64,000 nucleotides of DNA from contig JARLHN010000016.1 in NCBI GenBank assembly GCA_031292255.1, positions 186,001 through 250,000 on the forward strand. The letters run 5' to 3'. Under the pieces are notes generated by a model, which worked only from the letters and a program-made list of their open reading frames with translations, did not search any database and had not been told where the DNA came from. This document shows positions 47,501 to 55,217 of the stretch, one piece after another (the first letter of the stretch is position 1; the number at the start of each line of letters is the position of its first letter). Position numbers and translations under genes: made by a program. The stretch is from Oryzomonas sp. Lineage in GTDB: Bacteria > Desulfobacterota > Desulfuromonadia > Geobacterales > Pseudopelobacteraceae.

Positions 47501-50500
47501 CGAAGTCGTCAGCGCCGCAATACCCGCTGTGGTCACATTGGCTATCTGGCTGGTCCCAATCGCCGCGAGGTCAGATGTTGTCAGAGTCCCAATCTGCGAA
47601 GTCGTCAGCGCTGCAACCTGCGCGGTGGTCAGTTTGGCCGCATGGGCCGTTTTTACATTCGTAATTTGCGCTGTCGTCAGCGCCGCAATGCCCGCAGTGG
47701 ACAAATTGGCAATTTGGCTGGTCCCGATCGCCGCGAGGTCAGATGTTGTCAGATTCGTAATCTGTGCCGTCGTCAGCGCAGCAACCTGCGCGGTGGACAG
47801 ATTGGCCGACTGGGCCGTTGTCAGATTCGCAATCTGCGTAGTCGTCAGCGCTGCAATGCCCGCGGTGGATACATTGGCTATCTGGCTGGTCCCAATCGCC
47901 GCAAGGTCAGATGTTGTCACATTCGTAATCTGCGCCGTCGTCAGCGCCGCCGTCTGCGTGGTGGTCAGATTGGCCGACTGGGCCGTCGTCAGACTGGCAA
48001 CTTGCGAGGTCGTCAGCGCCGCAATGTTTGCTGTGGACAAATTGGCTATCTGGCTGGTCCCAATCGCCGCAAGGTCAGATGTTGTCACATTCGTAATCTG
48101 CGCCGTCGTCAGCGCCGCAACCTGCACATTGGTCAGATTGGCCGACTGGGCCGTTGTCAGATGAGCAACTTGCGTAGTCGTCAGCGCCGCAATGTTCGCG
48201 GTGGACAAATTGGCTATTTGGCTGGTCCCAATCACCGCAAGGTCAGCATTTGTCACATTCGTAATTTGCGCCGTCGTCAGCGCCGCAACCTGCACATTGG
48301 TCAGATTGGCCGACTGGGCCGTTGTCAGACTGGCAACTTGCGAGGTCGTCAGCGCCGCAATGTTTGCTGTGGACAAATTGGCTATCTGGCTGGTCCCAAT
48401 CGCCGCGAGGTCAGATGTTGTCAAATTCGTAATCTGCGCCGTCGTCAGCGCCGCTACCTGCGCGGCGGTCAAATTGGCCGACTGGGCCGTTGTCAGAATA
48501 GCAACTTGCGAGGTCGTCAGCGCCGCAATGCCCGCGGTGGACAAATTGGCTATCAGGCTGGTTCCCATCACCGCGAGGTCAGCTGTTGTCAGGTTCGCAA
48601 CCTGCGCAGTCGTCAACGCCGCAACCTGCGTGGTAGTCAGATTGGCGGACTGGGCCGTTGTCAGATCCGCAATTGTTGTCTGGGATGCCACATTCGAAAT
48701 CTGCGCAGTCGTCAGCGCCGCTACCTGCGCGGTGGACATCTTGGCAATCTGGCTGGTGGTCATCGCCGAGAGGTCAGCTGTTGTCACATTCGAAATCTGC
48801 GCGGTCGTCAACGCCACCACCTGCGCGGTGGTCAGATTGGCAATTTGCGCTGTCGTCAGAGCCGCAATGTCCGCGGTGGACAACTTGGCAATCTGACTGC
48901 TGCCCATCGCCGCAAGAGCAGATGTCGACAGATTGGCAATTTGCGCTGTCGTCAGCGCCGCCGCCTGCACGGTGGACACATTGGCTGACTGGGCCGTTGT
49001 CAGATTCGCAATTTGCGCTGTCGTCAAAGCCGCAATGTCCGCAGTTGACAACTTGGCAATCTGGCTGGTGCCCATCGCCGCGAGGTCAGCTGTTGTCACA
49101 TTTGCGATCTGCCCAGTCGTCAGCGCCGCAACCTGCGTGGTTGACAGATGGGCGGACTGGGCCGTTGTCAGATTGGCAATTTGCGTAGTCGTCAGCGCCG
49201 CAACCTGCGCGGTGGACAAAGTGGCTATCTGGCTGGTGCCGATCGCCGCGAGGTTAGCTGTTGTCACATTCGAAATCTGCGCCGTCGTCAGCGCCGCCAA
49301 CTGCGCGGTGGTCAGATTGGCCAACTGGGCCGTTGTTACGTTCGCAATCTGCGTGGTCGTCAGCGCCGCAATGTCCGCGGTGGACAACTTGGCTATCTGG
49401 CTGGTACCAATCACCACGAGGGCAGCTGTAGTCAGATTAGCAATCTGCCCAGTCGTCAGCGCCGCCACCTGCGCGGTGGTCAGATTGGCCGACTGGGCAG
49501 TTGTCAGATTGGCAACTTGCGTAGTCGTCAGCGCCGCAACGCCCGCTGTGGACAACTTGGCTATCTGGCTGCTGCCGATCGCCGCGAGGGCAGCTATTGT
49601 CACATTCGAAATCTGCGTAGTTGTCAGTGCCGCCACTTGTGCGGTGGTCAGACTGGCTGACTGGGCCGTTGTCACATTCGCAACTTGCGTGGTTGTCAGC
49701 GCCGCAATGCCCGCGGTGGTCAGATTGGCTATCTGGCTGGTGCCGATCGCCGCGACATCAGCCGTTGTCACATTCGAAATCTGCGTAGTCGTCAGCGCCG
49801 CCATCTGCGCGGTGCTCAGATTGGCAACTTGCGCAGTCGTCAGCGCCGCAATGCCCGCGGTGGACAACTTGGCTATCTGGCCGGTGCCAATCGCCGCGAG
49901 GGCAGCTGTTGTCACATTCGAAATCTGCGCCGTCGTCAGCGCCGCAACCTGCGCGGTGGTCAGATTGGCTGACTGGGCCGTTGTCACATTAGCAACTTGC
50001 GTGGTCGTCAACGCCGCAATGCCTGCGGTGGACAACTTAGCTATCTGGCTGGTGCCGATCGCCGCGAGGGCAGCCGTTGATAGATTCGCAATCTGTCCAG
50101 TCGTCAGCGCCGCAACTTGCGCGGTAGTCAGATTGGCTGTCTGGGCCGTTGTCACATTTGCAATCTGCGTAGTCGTCAGCGCCGCCACCTGCGCGGTGGA
50201 CAACTTGGCAATCTGGCTGGTGCCAATCACCGCAAGGTCAGCCGTTGTCACATTCGTAATCTGTGCCGTCGTCAGCGCCGCCACCTGCGCGGTAGTCAAA
50301 TTGGCCGATTGGGCCGTTGTCAGATTAGTAATTTGCGTAGTCGTCAGCGCCGCAATGCCCGCGGTTGACAAACTGGCTATCTGGCTGGTGCCAATCGCCG
50401 CAAGGTCAGCCGTTGTCACATTCGAAATCTGTGCAGACGTCAGCGCCGCCGCCTGCGCGGTGGTCAGATTGGCAACTTGCGCAGTCGTCAGCGCCGCAAT

Positions 50501-51613
50501 GTCCGCGGTGGACAACTTGGCAATCTGGCTGGTGCCAATCGCCGCAAGGTCAGCAGTTGTCAGATTCGAAATCTGCGAAGTCGTCAGCGCCGCAACCTGC
50601 GCCGTGGTCAGATTGGCGGACTGGGCCGTTGTCAGATTGGCAATTTGTGCAGTCGTCAGCGCCGCCACCTGCGCGGTGGACAACTTGGCAATCTGGCTGG
50701 TGCCGATCGCCGCAAGGTCAGCCGTTGCCACATTCGCAATCTGCGAAGTCGTCAGCGCCGCAACCTGCGCGGTAGTCAGATTGGCGGACTGGGCCGTTGT
50801 CAGATTCGCAATCTGCGAAGTCGTCAGTGCCGCTACCTGCGCGGTGGACAACTTGGCAATCTGGCTGGTGCCCATCACCGCAAGGTCAGCAGTTGTCACA
50901 TTCGCAATCTGCGAAGTCGTCAACGCCGCCACCTGCGCGGTGGTCAGATTCATAATTTGCGTAGTCGTCAGCGCCGCAATGCCCGCGGTGGAGAACTTGG
51001 CAATCTGGCTGGTGCCGAGCGCCGCAAAGTCAGCCGTTGTCAGATTTGCAATCTGCGAAGTCGTCAGCGCCGCTACCTGCGTGGTGGTCAGACTGGCTGA
51101 CTGGGCCGTTGTCACATTCGCAATCTGCACAGTCGTCAACGCCGTCACCTGTGCGGTGGTCAGATTGGCTGACTCGGCCGTTGTCAGATTGGCAACTTGC
51201 GAGGTCGTCAGCGCCGCAATGCTCGCGGTGGACAAATTGGCAAACTGGCCGGTGTTCATCGCAGCAAGGTTTGCCGTTGACAGACTCGCCATCTGCAAGT
51301 AAGTCAACGCCGCCACCTGGGCGGTGGACAGATGGTTGACTTGGGCTGTCGCCAGCGCGAGGAGCTGCGATGCCTGTAGTATCGAAATATCTGTAGTCGA
51401 TAATCCTTGCAGTTGACTGGTGCTCATGATTGCAATGGCAGAAGAGCTGATACTGACAATATCTGAATTTGAGAAGGCCGAAAGCTGGGTAGAGCTTAAA
51501 GCGGCAAACTGAGCAGTACTCAATGCCTGAACGTCCGACGTACCAATGCCCTGTATCTGACTTGTCGTCAAATTTGCGATTTGTGTAGGGCTTAGCGATG
51601 AGATGATAGACAT
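44597..51613 (-). CDS. Giant Thr/Ser-rich octapeptide-repeat protein
   Basis: 2338 residues in one unbroken frame; AGGAGG lies ten bases before ATG 51613. Nearly the whole chain is the octad [ST]-T-x-[QD]-[IVLS]-A-x-[LVIM], about 285 copies. In the core, seven octads make a 56-residue super-repeat (168 bp), one of them always GTSQIA(N/K)L. I see no Cys or Trp, very few charged residues and no signal peptide, membrane segment or RTX motif. Small interruptions lie near residues 978 (ASQTTIADL) and 1911 (TPPPAIADL). The T-x-x-Q start looks like a helix-capping box, so each octad may be a short helix turn. Function unknown. A sigma-28-like promoter lies upstream, and the next gene downstream is a Ser/Thr glycosyltransferase. 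Confidence 0.88.
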   Translation of the reverse strand: MSIISSLSPTQIANLTTSQIQGIGTSDVQALSTAQFAALSSTQLSAFSNSDIVSISSSAIAIMSTSQLQGLSTTDISILQASQLLALATAQVNHLSTAQVAALTYLQMASLSTANLAAMNTGQFANLSTASIAALTTSQVANLTTAESANLTTAQVTALTTVQIANVTTAQSASLTTTQVAALTTSQIANLTTADFAALGTSQIAKFSTAGIAALTTTQIMNLTTAQVAALTTSQIANVTTADLAVMGTSQIAKLSTAQVAALTTSQIANLTTAQSANLTTAQVAALTTSQIANVATADLAAIGTSQIAKLSTAQVAALTTAQIANLTTAQSANLTTAQVAALTTSQISNLTTADLAAIGTSQIAKLSTADIAALTTAQVANLTTAQAAALTSAQISNVTTADLAAIGTSQIASLSTAGIAALTTTQITNLTTAQSANLTTAQVAALTTAQITNVTTADLAVIGTSQIAKLSTAQVAALTTTQIANVTTAQTANLTTAQVAALTTGQIANLSTAALAAIGTSQIAKLSTAGIAALTTTQVANVTTAQSANLTTAQVAALTTAQISNVTTAALAAIGTGQIAKLSTAGIAALTTAQVANLSTAQMAALTTTQISNVTTADVAAIGTSQIANLTTAGIAALTTTQVANVTTAQSASLTTAQVAALTTTQISNVTIAALAAIGSSQIAKLSTAGVAALTTTQVANLTTAQSANLTTAQVAALTTGQIANLTTAALVVIGTSQIAKLSTADIAALTTTQIANVTTAQLANLTTAQLAALTTAQISNVTTANLAAIGTSQIATLSTAQVAALTTTQIANLTTAQSAHLSTTQVAALTTGQIANVTTADLAAMGTSQIAKLSTADIAALTTAQIANLTTAQSANVSTVQAAALTTAQIANLSTSALAAMGSSQIAKLSTADIAALTTAQIANLTTAQVVALTTAQISNVTTADLSAMTTSQIAKMSTAQVAALTTAQISNVASQTTIADLTTAQSANLTTTQVAALTTAQVANLTTADLAVMGTSLIANLSTAGIAALTTSQVAILTTAQSANLTAAQVAALTTAQITNLTTSDLAAIGTSQIANLSTANIAALTTSQVASLTTAQSANLTNVQVAALTTAQITNVTNADLAVIGTSQIANLSTANIAALTTTQVAHLTTAQSANLTNVQVAALTTAQITNVTTSDLAAIGTSQIANLSTANIAALTTSQVASLTTAQSANLTTTQTAALTTAQITNVTTSDLAAIGTSQIANVSTAGIAALTTTQIANLTTAQSANLSTAQVAALTTAQITNLTTSDLAAIGTSQIANLSTAGIAALTTAQITNVKTAHAAKLTTAQVAALTTSQIGTLTTSDLAAIGTSQIANVTTAGIAALTTSQITNLTTAQAAALTTSQIGALTTSDLAAIGTSQIANLSTAGIAALTTSQIANLTTAQSANLTTAQVAALTTSQIANVTTADLAVMGTSQIANLSTAQVAALTASQIANLTTAQSANLSTAQVAALTTSQIANVATADLAVMGTSQIANLSTAQVAALTTAQIANLTTAQSANLSTAQVSALTTSQIANVATASLAVIGTSQIVNLSTAQVAALTTSQIANLTTDQSANLTTTQVSALTTSQIANLATADLAAIVTSQIANLSTADFAALTTTQIANLTTAQSANLTTAQVAALTTSQIANVTTANLTVMSTSQIANVSTAQVAALTTTQITNVTTAQSANLTTAQVAALTTSQIATLTTSDLAAIGTSQIANLSTAQVAALTTSQVANLTTAQSANLNTTQVAVLTTSQIASVTTSDLAAIGTSQIANISTAGIAALTTAQIATLSTAQVAALTTAQIANVTTSDLAVIVTSQIANLSTAQVAALTTTQINNLATAQVLALTTSQVESLSSTQVQALTTTQIGYLQVTAFTSTQIANLTTPPPAIADLTTAQSASLTTAQVAALTTTQLAYLSTADLAAIGTSQIAALTTANVAALTTTQIANVTTAQSANLTTAQVAALTTAQITNLTTSDLAAIGTSQIANLSTAGIAALTTAQIANLTTAQSANLTNAQVAALTTAQITSVTTSDLAAIGTGQIANLSTAGIAALTTAQIANLTTAQSANLTNAQVASLTTAQIANVTTAALAAIGTSQIANVSTAGIAALTTAQIATLTTAQSANLLNAQIAALTTAQIATLTTSDLAAIGTSQIANLSTAGIAALTTTQIANVTTDQSANLTTAQVAALTTAQIATLTTSDLAAIGTGQIANLSTAGIAALTTAQITNLTTAQVAALTTAQIANVTTADLVVIATSQIATLSTADIAALTTTQIANLTTAQVAALTTTQVGSLSATQVQALTTTQIGSLQTL
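44640..51480. repeat. Tandem 24-bp/168-bp DNA repeats
   Basis: Coding repeats of the giant gene. The word CTATCTGGCTGGTGCCGATC recurs with small changes at 168-bp spacing, for example near 45243, 45411, 45579 and 45747. Because 24 and 168 are multiples of three, other frames stay open for long stretches; these are not genes. Confidence 0.92.
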
Positions 51614-52079
51614 ATAATGTTACCCTCCTAATCTAAATAATTATGTAATGTCAAAAATTGCTTAATTTCCTATTAAGGTAACCCTGCGGCTCTGCCAGGG
51701 GCTTCAAATGTTCCCACAGTTCCGGAATGATACAGTTCGCTAAGGTTTCGGTTTTTGATTTTTCGATTGCGATATGCGCCCTTTGAGGGCGCCGGCAAGC
51801 GTAAATCCTCTACCCCTAAAACCGCACATTTACTTTATCGGCATGTGATTACGAATCTGTAATTTTTTTTTGGGGTGAACATTGTACCCCGCCCTGGGCG
51901 GGGCTTTGTCTGCGAGAACAGTACTGTTTCCTTATAGATCGGCTATTTTTGCTCAGGTAGCCGGGATGAGGAGGACGCTTAAATATTGGTGCCCTGTGCC
52001 GTCGATTGTCATGGTCCGGGAGCCGGCAATTTTGTTATTGGGGAAGCTACATTAAAATAAATATTTTTTTCAGAGCTTT
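51614..52079. other. Intergenic region before the giant repeat gene
   Basis: 466 bp without an ORF. It holds the sigma-28-like promoter (51835-51861), a long leader of about 215 nt containing a perfect 7-bp hairpin (GCGCCCT-TTG-AGGGCGC, around 51779), and a hairpin CCCCGCCCTGGGCGGGG near 51888 that may terminate the upstream GT2-TPR-methyltransferase gene. Confidence 0.6.
51835..51861 (-). promoter_or_regulatory. Sigma-28 (FliA) promoter of the giant repeat gene
   Basis: On the minus strand TACA (51858-51861), exactly 15 bp, then GCCGATAA (51835-51842), a perfect FliA -10 element with 3 of 4 matches to the TAAA -35 element. It points at the giant gene. Confidence 0.72.
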
Positions 52080-54224
52080 TCAATTCGTAACAAATGAGTT
52101 TATGTCGTTGATTGTCCCAACATTGCATATGATGCGCCGCTCGGCAAAACTCTCCGGCAAATGCAGAGAACGATAATAAGCAACAATATCGTCAAAATTA
52201 TCAGCAAGGGTTTGGGATGCGGGATTCAGGTTCGTTACAACTGCAAGCCCGGACGGTTTGGCGGGGATAGTCTTGATTGTCAAATCAGGCCTGAAGGCCT
52301 TTAGGCAAGGAATAATCCGCCACACATCACCGGTCCAAAAACCGGTGCAGCGCTCCCGCTCAGCTACAACGGGCGCTATCGGCAGGCAGTCGTGAATCAA
52401 TATCACCGACTTCTCGCCAGCATAACGCTCAAGGTTGATAAAATCTTTCAACGCTTGTTCAAAGAGGTGGAGGCCGTCGATAAATGCCAAATCAAATGTA
52501 TCTTTGCCAATAACCTCACGCAGGTCGTGTTGAGCAAAAAAATCGTCGCTGGTCAACGGGAAGAGCGTAGCGGGGCCATGGGGACAGACATAGTTCAATC
52601 GATCCCAGAAACCTTGGTAGGGGTCGATCCCAACCGCCTTTGTCTCCGGGCCGGCCAGGGCTAGTGATCGACCGTGACCCAGGCCGATCTCCACGTAACT
52701 GGCCGGTCGAAGCTGCTCGTGGAAACGTTGCAACCAAGAATAGTAATCTTCCCCCGGCATCTCCTGCTCGACGGCCAATACAAAAAGCACCTCTCGGGCG
52801 GCATTGGACTGCGGAAACAGCTGTTGAATATTCTCGCAGGCTGCCAGCGCGCCGGAAAGGTCCCCGAGAGATATCCTCACCTTTGCTCGCATCACCTGCA
52901 GAAGCAGCAGGCCGGGCACCAGCAGAAGAGCTGCATCAATCGCATCTGCAGCCGATGAATAATGCCTGCGATGATAAAGCATCAGTCCATGGAAATAGAG
53001 AGTCATCTCCGGTGAAGATTGCGATTCCAGCACCAAGCGCTGTATCTCTCCAACTTCCTGTACGTAGCCGATTTCCTCGTAAAATCGGAGCACCTCAAAA
53101 ACAAGCTCGTATTCGCCAAGTGCAGCGTCAAGCTTTCCTTCTTTCTGAAGGATTACTGACTGACGCACCTGCGCCTTAAGCCTTTCCAAAATGTTACTTG
53201 ATATGAAACGTGTGTTGTTGTCGTATTGTTGGCTCAAGTCCCCAGATGGCGTTTCTTGTAATGCTTTATCAAGTCGGGATGATACTAATGACCCCTTTTG
53301 CGATGTCGGTAAAATGTTCGCCGTAACTGGAGAGCAAGACTCCGCTTGCAAAGTGGGAGTTACCGAGCCAGGCGATACAGCCGATTCAGTTACACCATAT
53401 AATTTTGAGAAATATGGACTGACCATTATAACAATCGGACGATCTAAGTTATCTTTGTACTCTTTGATAATCATATCTTCGGTAACATGATGGTACTGGA
53501 AAGTTAGACCGGCGGTAAGATTAAATTTAGATTGCCGTTGTTTGCGATCAATAATTCGTCGTTTGATCGTAGCATCCAAGTCAACTAATTTCCAATGTGC
53601 GCCATATAATATTTCATTTTCATCTACTGAAATATTCTTTGCTTTCATATTTTCAACGTCGCGGTTATGCCATTTAATTAATGATTTTTCGTAAAGAAGT
53701 TCATGATTGCCGAGTCCCCAACAAATATCTTTGCCGGCTTTAACTATTGCAGGTTTAACGTATAAAATATTAGTTGGATCGTCCATATCCGGATCGCCAT
53801 GCCTGCGCTGGAGAGGCACGGGGAGCTTAGGATCTAACGGGGCATCATCCTTATGCTTATATATTTGCCAAAGATTTGCGAAGTAAATGTCTTTTTGTGT
53901 CTCCTCAATATGTGACCGGACTGATTTTTCCAATGGGTTGCAAAATATGAATTCATCTGAATCAACTAAAATAACATAATCTGCATTTGTAATTGTTCTA
54001 TATTTTTTGTTAAATTCGTTTGCTTTGATAACATCGTCCATCATGTCAGTAAATTGAAAATATTCAATTACAACATTTGGATATTGTCTCGCTATAAACT
54101 CAGTATTATCATTAGTATCACTATCAAGTATTATATGTATCTTGTCGACCCAAGAATAATGACTTAAGAAAAAAGGGGCCATAAATTCTTCATTATACCA
54201 CATCGTAATCAATTCAATGATCAT
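52080..54224 (-). CDS. GT2-like glycosyltransferase / TPR / methyltransferase fusion
   Basis: 714 residues. Residues 1-270 are a GT2-like domain (ELITMWYNEEFMAPFFLSHY, then ADYVILVDSDEFIF with the DxD). A Ser-rich linker (about 280-330) leads to TPR-like helices (about 345-480). Residues 500-690 are a class I methyltransferase of the Methyltransf_24 kind (SYVEIGLGHGRSLALAG, FDLAFIDGLHLFEQALKDF, SVILIHDCLP). The first part is clearly AT-richer than the last, so the gene may have been joined from two sources. Probably adds and methylates a sugar; acceptor unknown. Confidence 0.82.
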   Translation of the reverse strand: MIIELITMWYNEEFMAPFFLSHYSWVDKIHIILDSDTNDNTEFIARQYPNVVIEYFQFTDMMDDVIKANEFNKKYRTITNADYVILVDSDEFIFCNPLEKSVRSHIEETQKDIYFANLWQIYKHKDDAPLDPKLPVPLQRRHGDPDMDDPTNILYVKPAIVKAGKDICWGLGNHELLYEKSLIKWHNRDVENMKAKNISVDENEILYGAHWKLVDLDATIKRRIIDRKQRQSKFNLTAGLTFQYHHVTEDMIIKEYKDNLDRPIVIMVSPYFSKLYGVTESAVSPGSVTPTLQAESCSPVTANILPTSQKGSLVSSRLDKALQETPSGDLSQQYDNNTRFISSNILERLKAQVRQSVILQKEGKLDAALGEYELVFEVLRFYEEIGYVQEVGEIQRLVLESQSSPEMTLYFHGLMLYHRRHYSSAADAIDAALLLVPGLLLLQVMRAKVRISLGDLSGALAACENIQQLFPQSNAAREVLFVLAVEQEMPGEDYYSWLQRFHEQLRPASYVEIGLGHGRSLALAGPETKAVGIDPYQGFWDRLNYVCPHGPATLFPLTSDDFFAQHDLREVIGKDTFDLAFIDGLHLFEQALKDFINLERYAGEKSVILIHDCLPIAPVVAERERCTGFWTGDVWRIIPCLKAFRPDLTIKTIPAKPSGLAVVTNLNPASQTLADNFDDIVAYYRSLHLPESFAERRIICNVGTINDINSFVTN

Positions 54225-54259
54225 GTTATTAATTACCTCTTTTTATATTTGCGTAACTA

Positions 54260-55147
54260 TTATTCAATGTCTTTTGTAAACCCTTTTCCTTCCGGTGCAT
54301 TTTCATCTTTCTTTAAGTCTCCCCGATAATTACCCGGTGTCCATGTTTCGATGTTTTTAAGAATATCTTCCTTTGTAAATTGATAGGGAAACAACTCAAC
54401 ATCGTTGTCTGATATTTTCATACAATTTTTTTCTTCAAACATTTTGAGTACTGATGGTGAAAATTTTTCCGTCTTTTTCAGTATCAACTCGCGTTCCATA
54501 GGGATAGCCATGCCACAGTTGTCGCAGAATTTATTAACTTGATCTTGAAACTGTGCCGGGACTTTATTCCACCATCCCGCATCAACTGGCCATGCATTAC
54601 GCCCTTCATTGAGAAGGACATCTTGAGCCGCCGCTACCTCACAGAAATACGCACCAAAGTGATTAATTGTAGCGCACCAGGTACGTTGTACCCAACAGTC
54701 ATCTATCAATGATTTTCTCAAGTCGTCATCTTTAACCACATCTTTAATAGCAATTGTTAATGGTTGATGTTTACATGTTTTAAGTTGAGTTTCGTTGTGC
54801 TCATTGTAAGCAAGCTGGCCAAAAGTTTTTTGAATCAGAGGTAAATATTTTTGAAAATTCTTACCTCCCGAAGTCCACAGTCCCATTTTTGATGGTGGGA
54901 ACTTACATCTAATAAGCTCACAAATTTGAGGAAATTCTGGATGTAGCAATGGCTCTCCGCCAATAATCCCAATCTTGCTCGGCCATGTTTTCAGGGAATC
55001 CAAGGCTGTAACTATTTGTTGCAGGGTCATATGCTTTCGTTGATCTCTACGTAGATGACGATTGTATCGTGAACAGTAGAGACAAGAGTGATAGCAATAA
55101 TTAGTGATATCTATTTGTACGCACCATGCGTCATAAATTGGTAGCAT
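54260..55147 (-). CDS. Radical SAM protein
   Basis: 295 residues. ITNYCYHSCLYCSR carries the C-x3-C-x2-C cluster motif, and IIGGEPLLHPEF is the GGE motif that binds SAM. Further cysteines (CWVQRTWC, YFCEVAAAQD, KFCDNCGMAI) suggest a SPASM-like second cluster. The TNYCYHSC...GGEPLLHPEF pattern occurs in radical SAM enzymes of glycan and cofactor loci. AGAGGACC precedes the ATG. AT-rich. Which substrate it modifies in this glycosylation locus is not visible. Confidence 0.85.
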   Translation of the reverse strand: MLPIYDAWCVQIDITNYCYHSCLYCSRYNRHLRRDQRKHMTLQQIVTALDSLKTWPSKIGIIGGEPLLHPEFPQICELIRCKFPPSKMGLWTSGGKNFQKYLPLIQKTFGQLAYNEHNETQLKTCKHQPLTIAIKDVVKDDDLRKSLIDDCWVQRTWCATINHFGAYFCEVAAAQDVLLNEGRNAWPVDAGWWNKVPAQFQDQVNKFCDNCGMAIPMERELILKKTEKFSPSVLKMFEEKNCMKISDNDVELFPYQFTKEDILKNIETWTPGNYRGDLKKDENAPEGKGFTKDIE

Positions 55148-55217
55148 TTGGTCCTCTTTTCGATTTTGTCATTTAGAGCACAACTGCCTAACCTGTCTAA
55201 ATTAACAGTTAGTTAAT

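Noticed and set aside
45732-51302. Long plus-strand open frames opposite the giant repeat gene (up to 810 codons).
   Set aside because: Repeat units of 24 and 168 bp are multiples of three, so all frames stay open by periodicity. They give low-complexity Cys/Trp/Arg-rich or Ala/Val-rich chains without ribosome sites.
44640-51480. CRISPR array.
   Set aside because: The repeats are coding, 24 bp with gradual variation, without alternation of fixed repeats and unique spacers.
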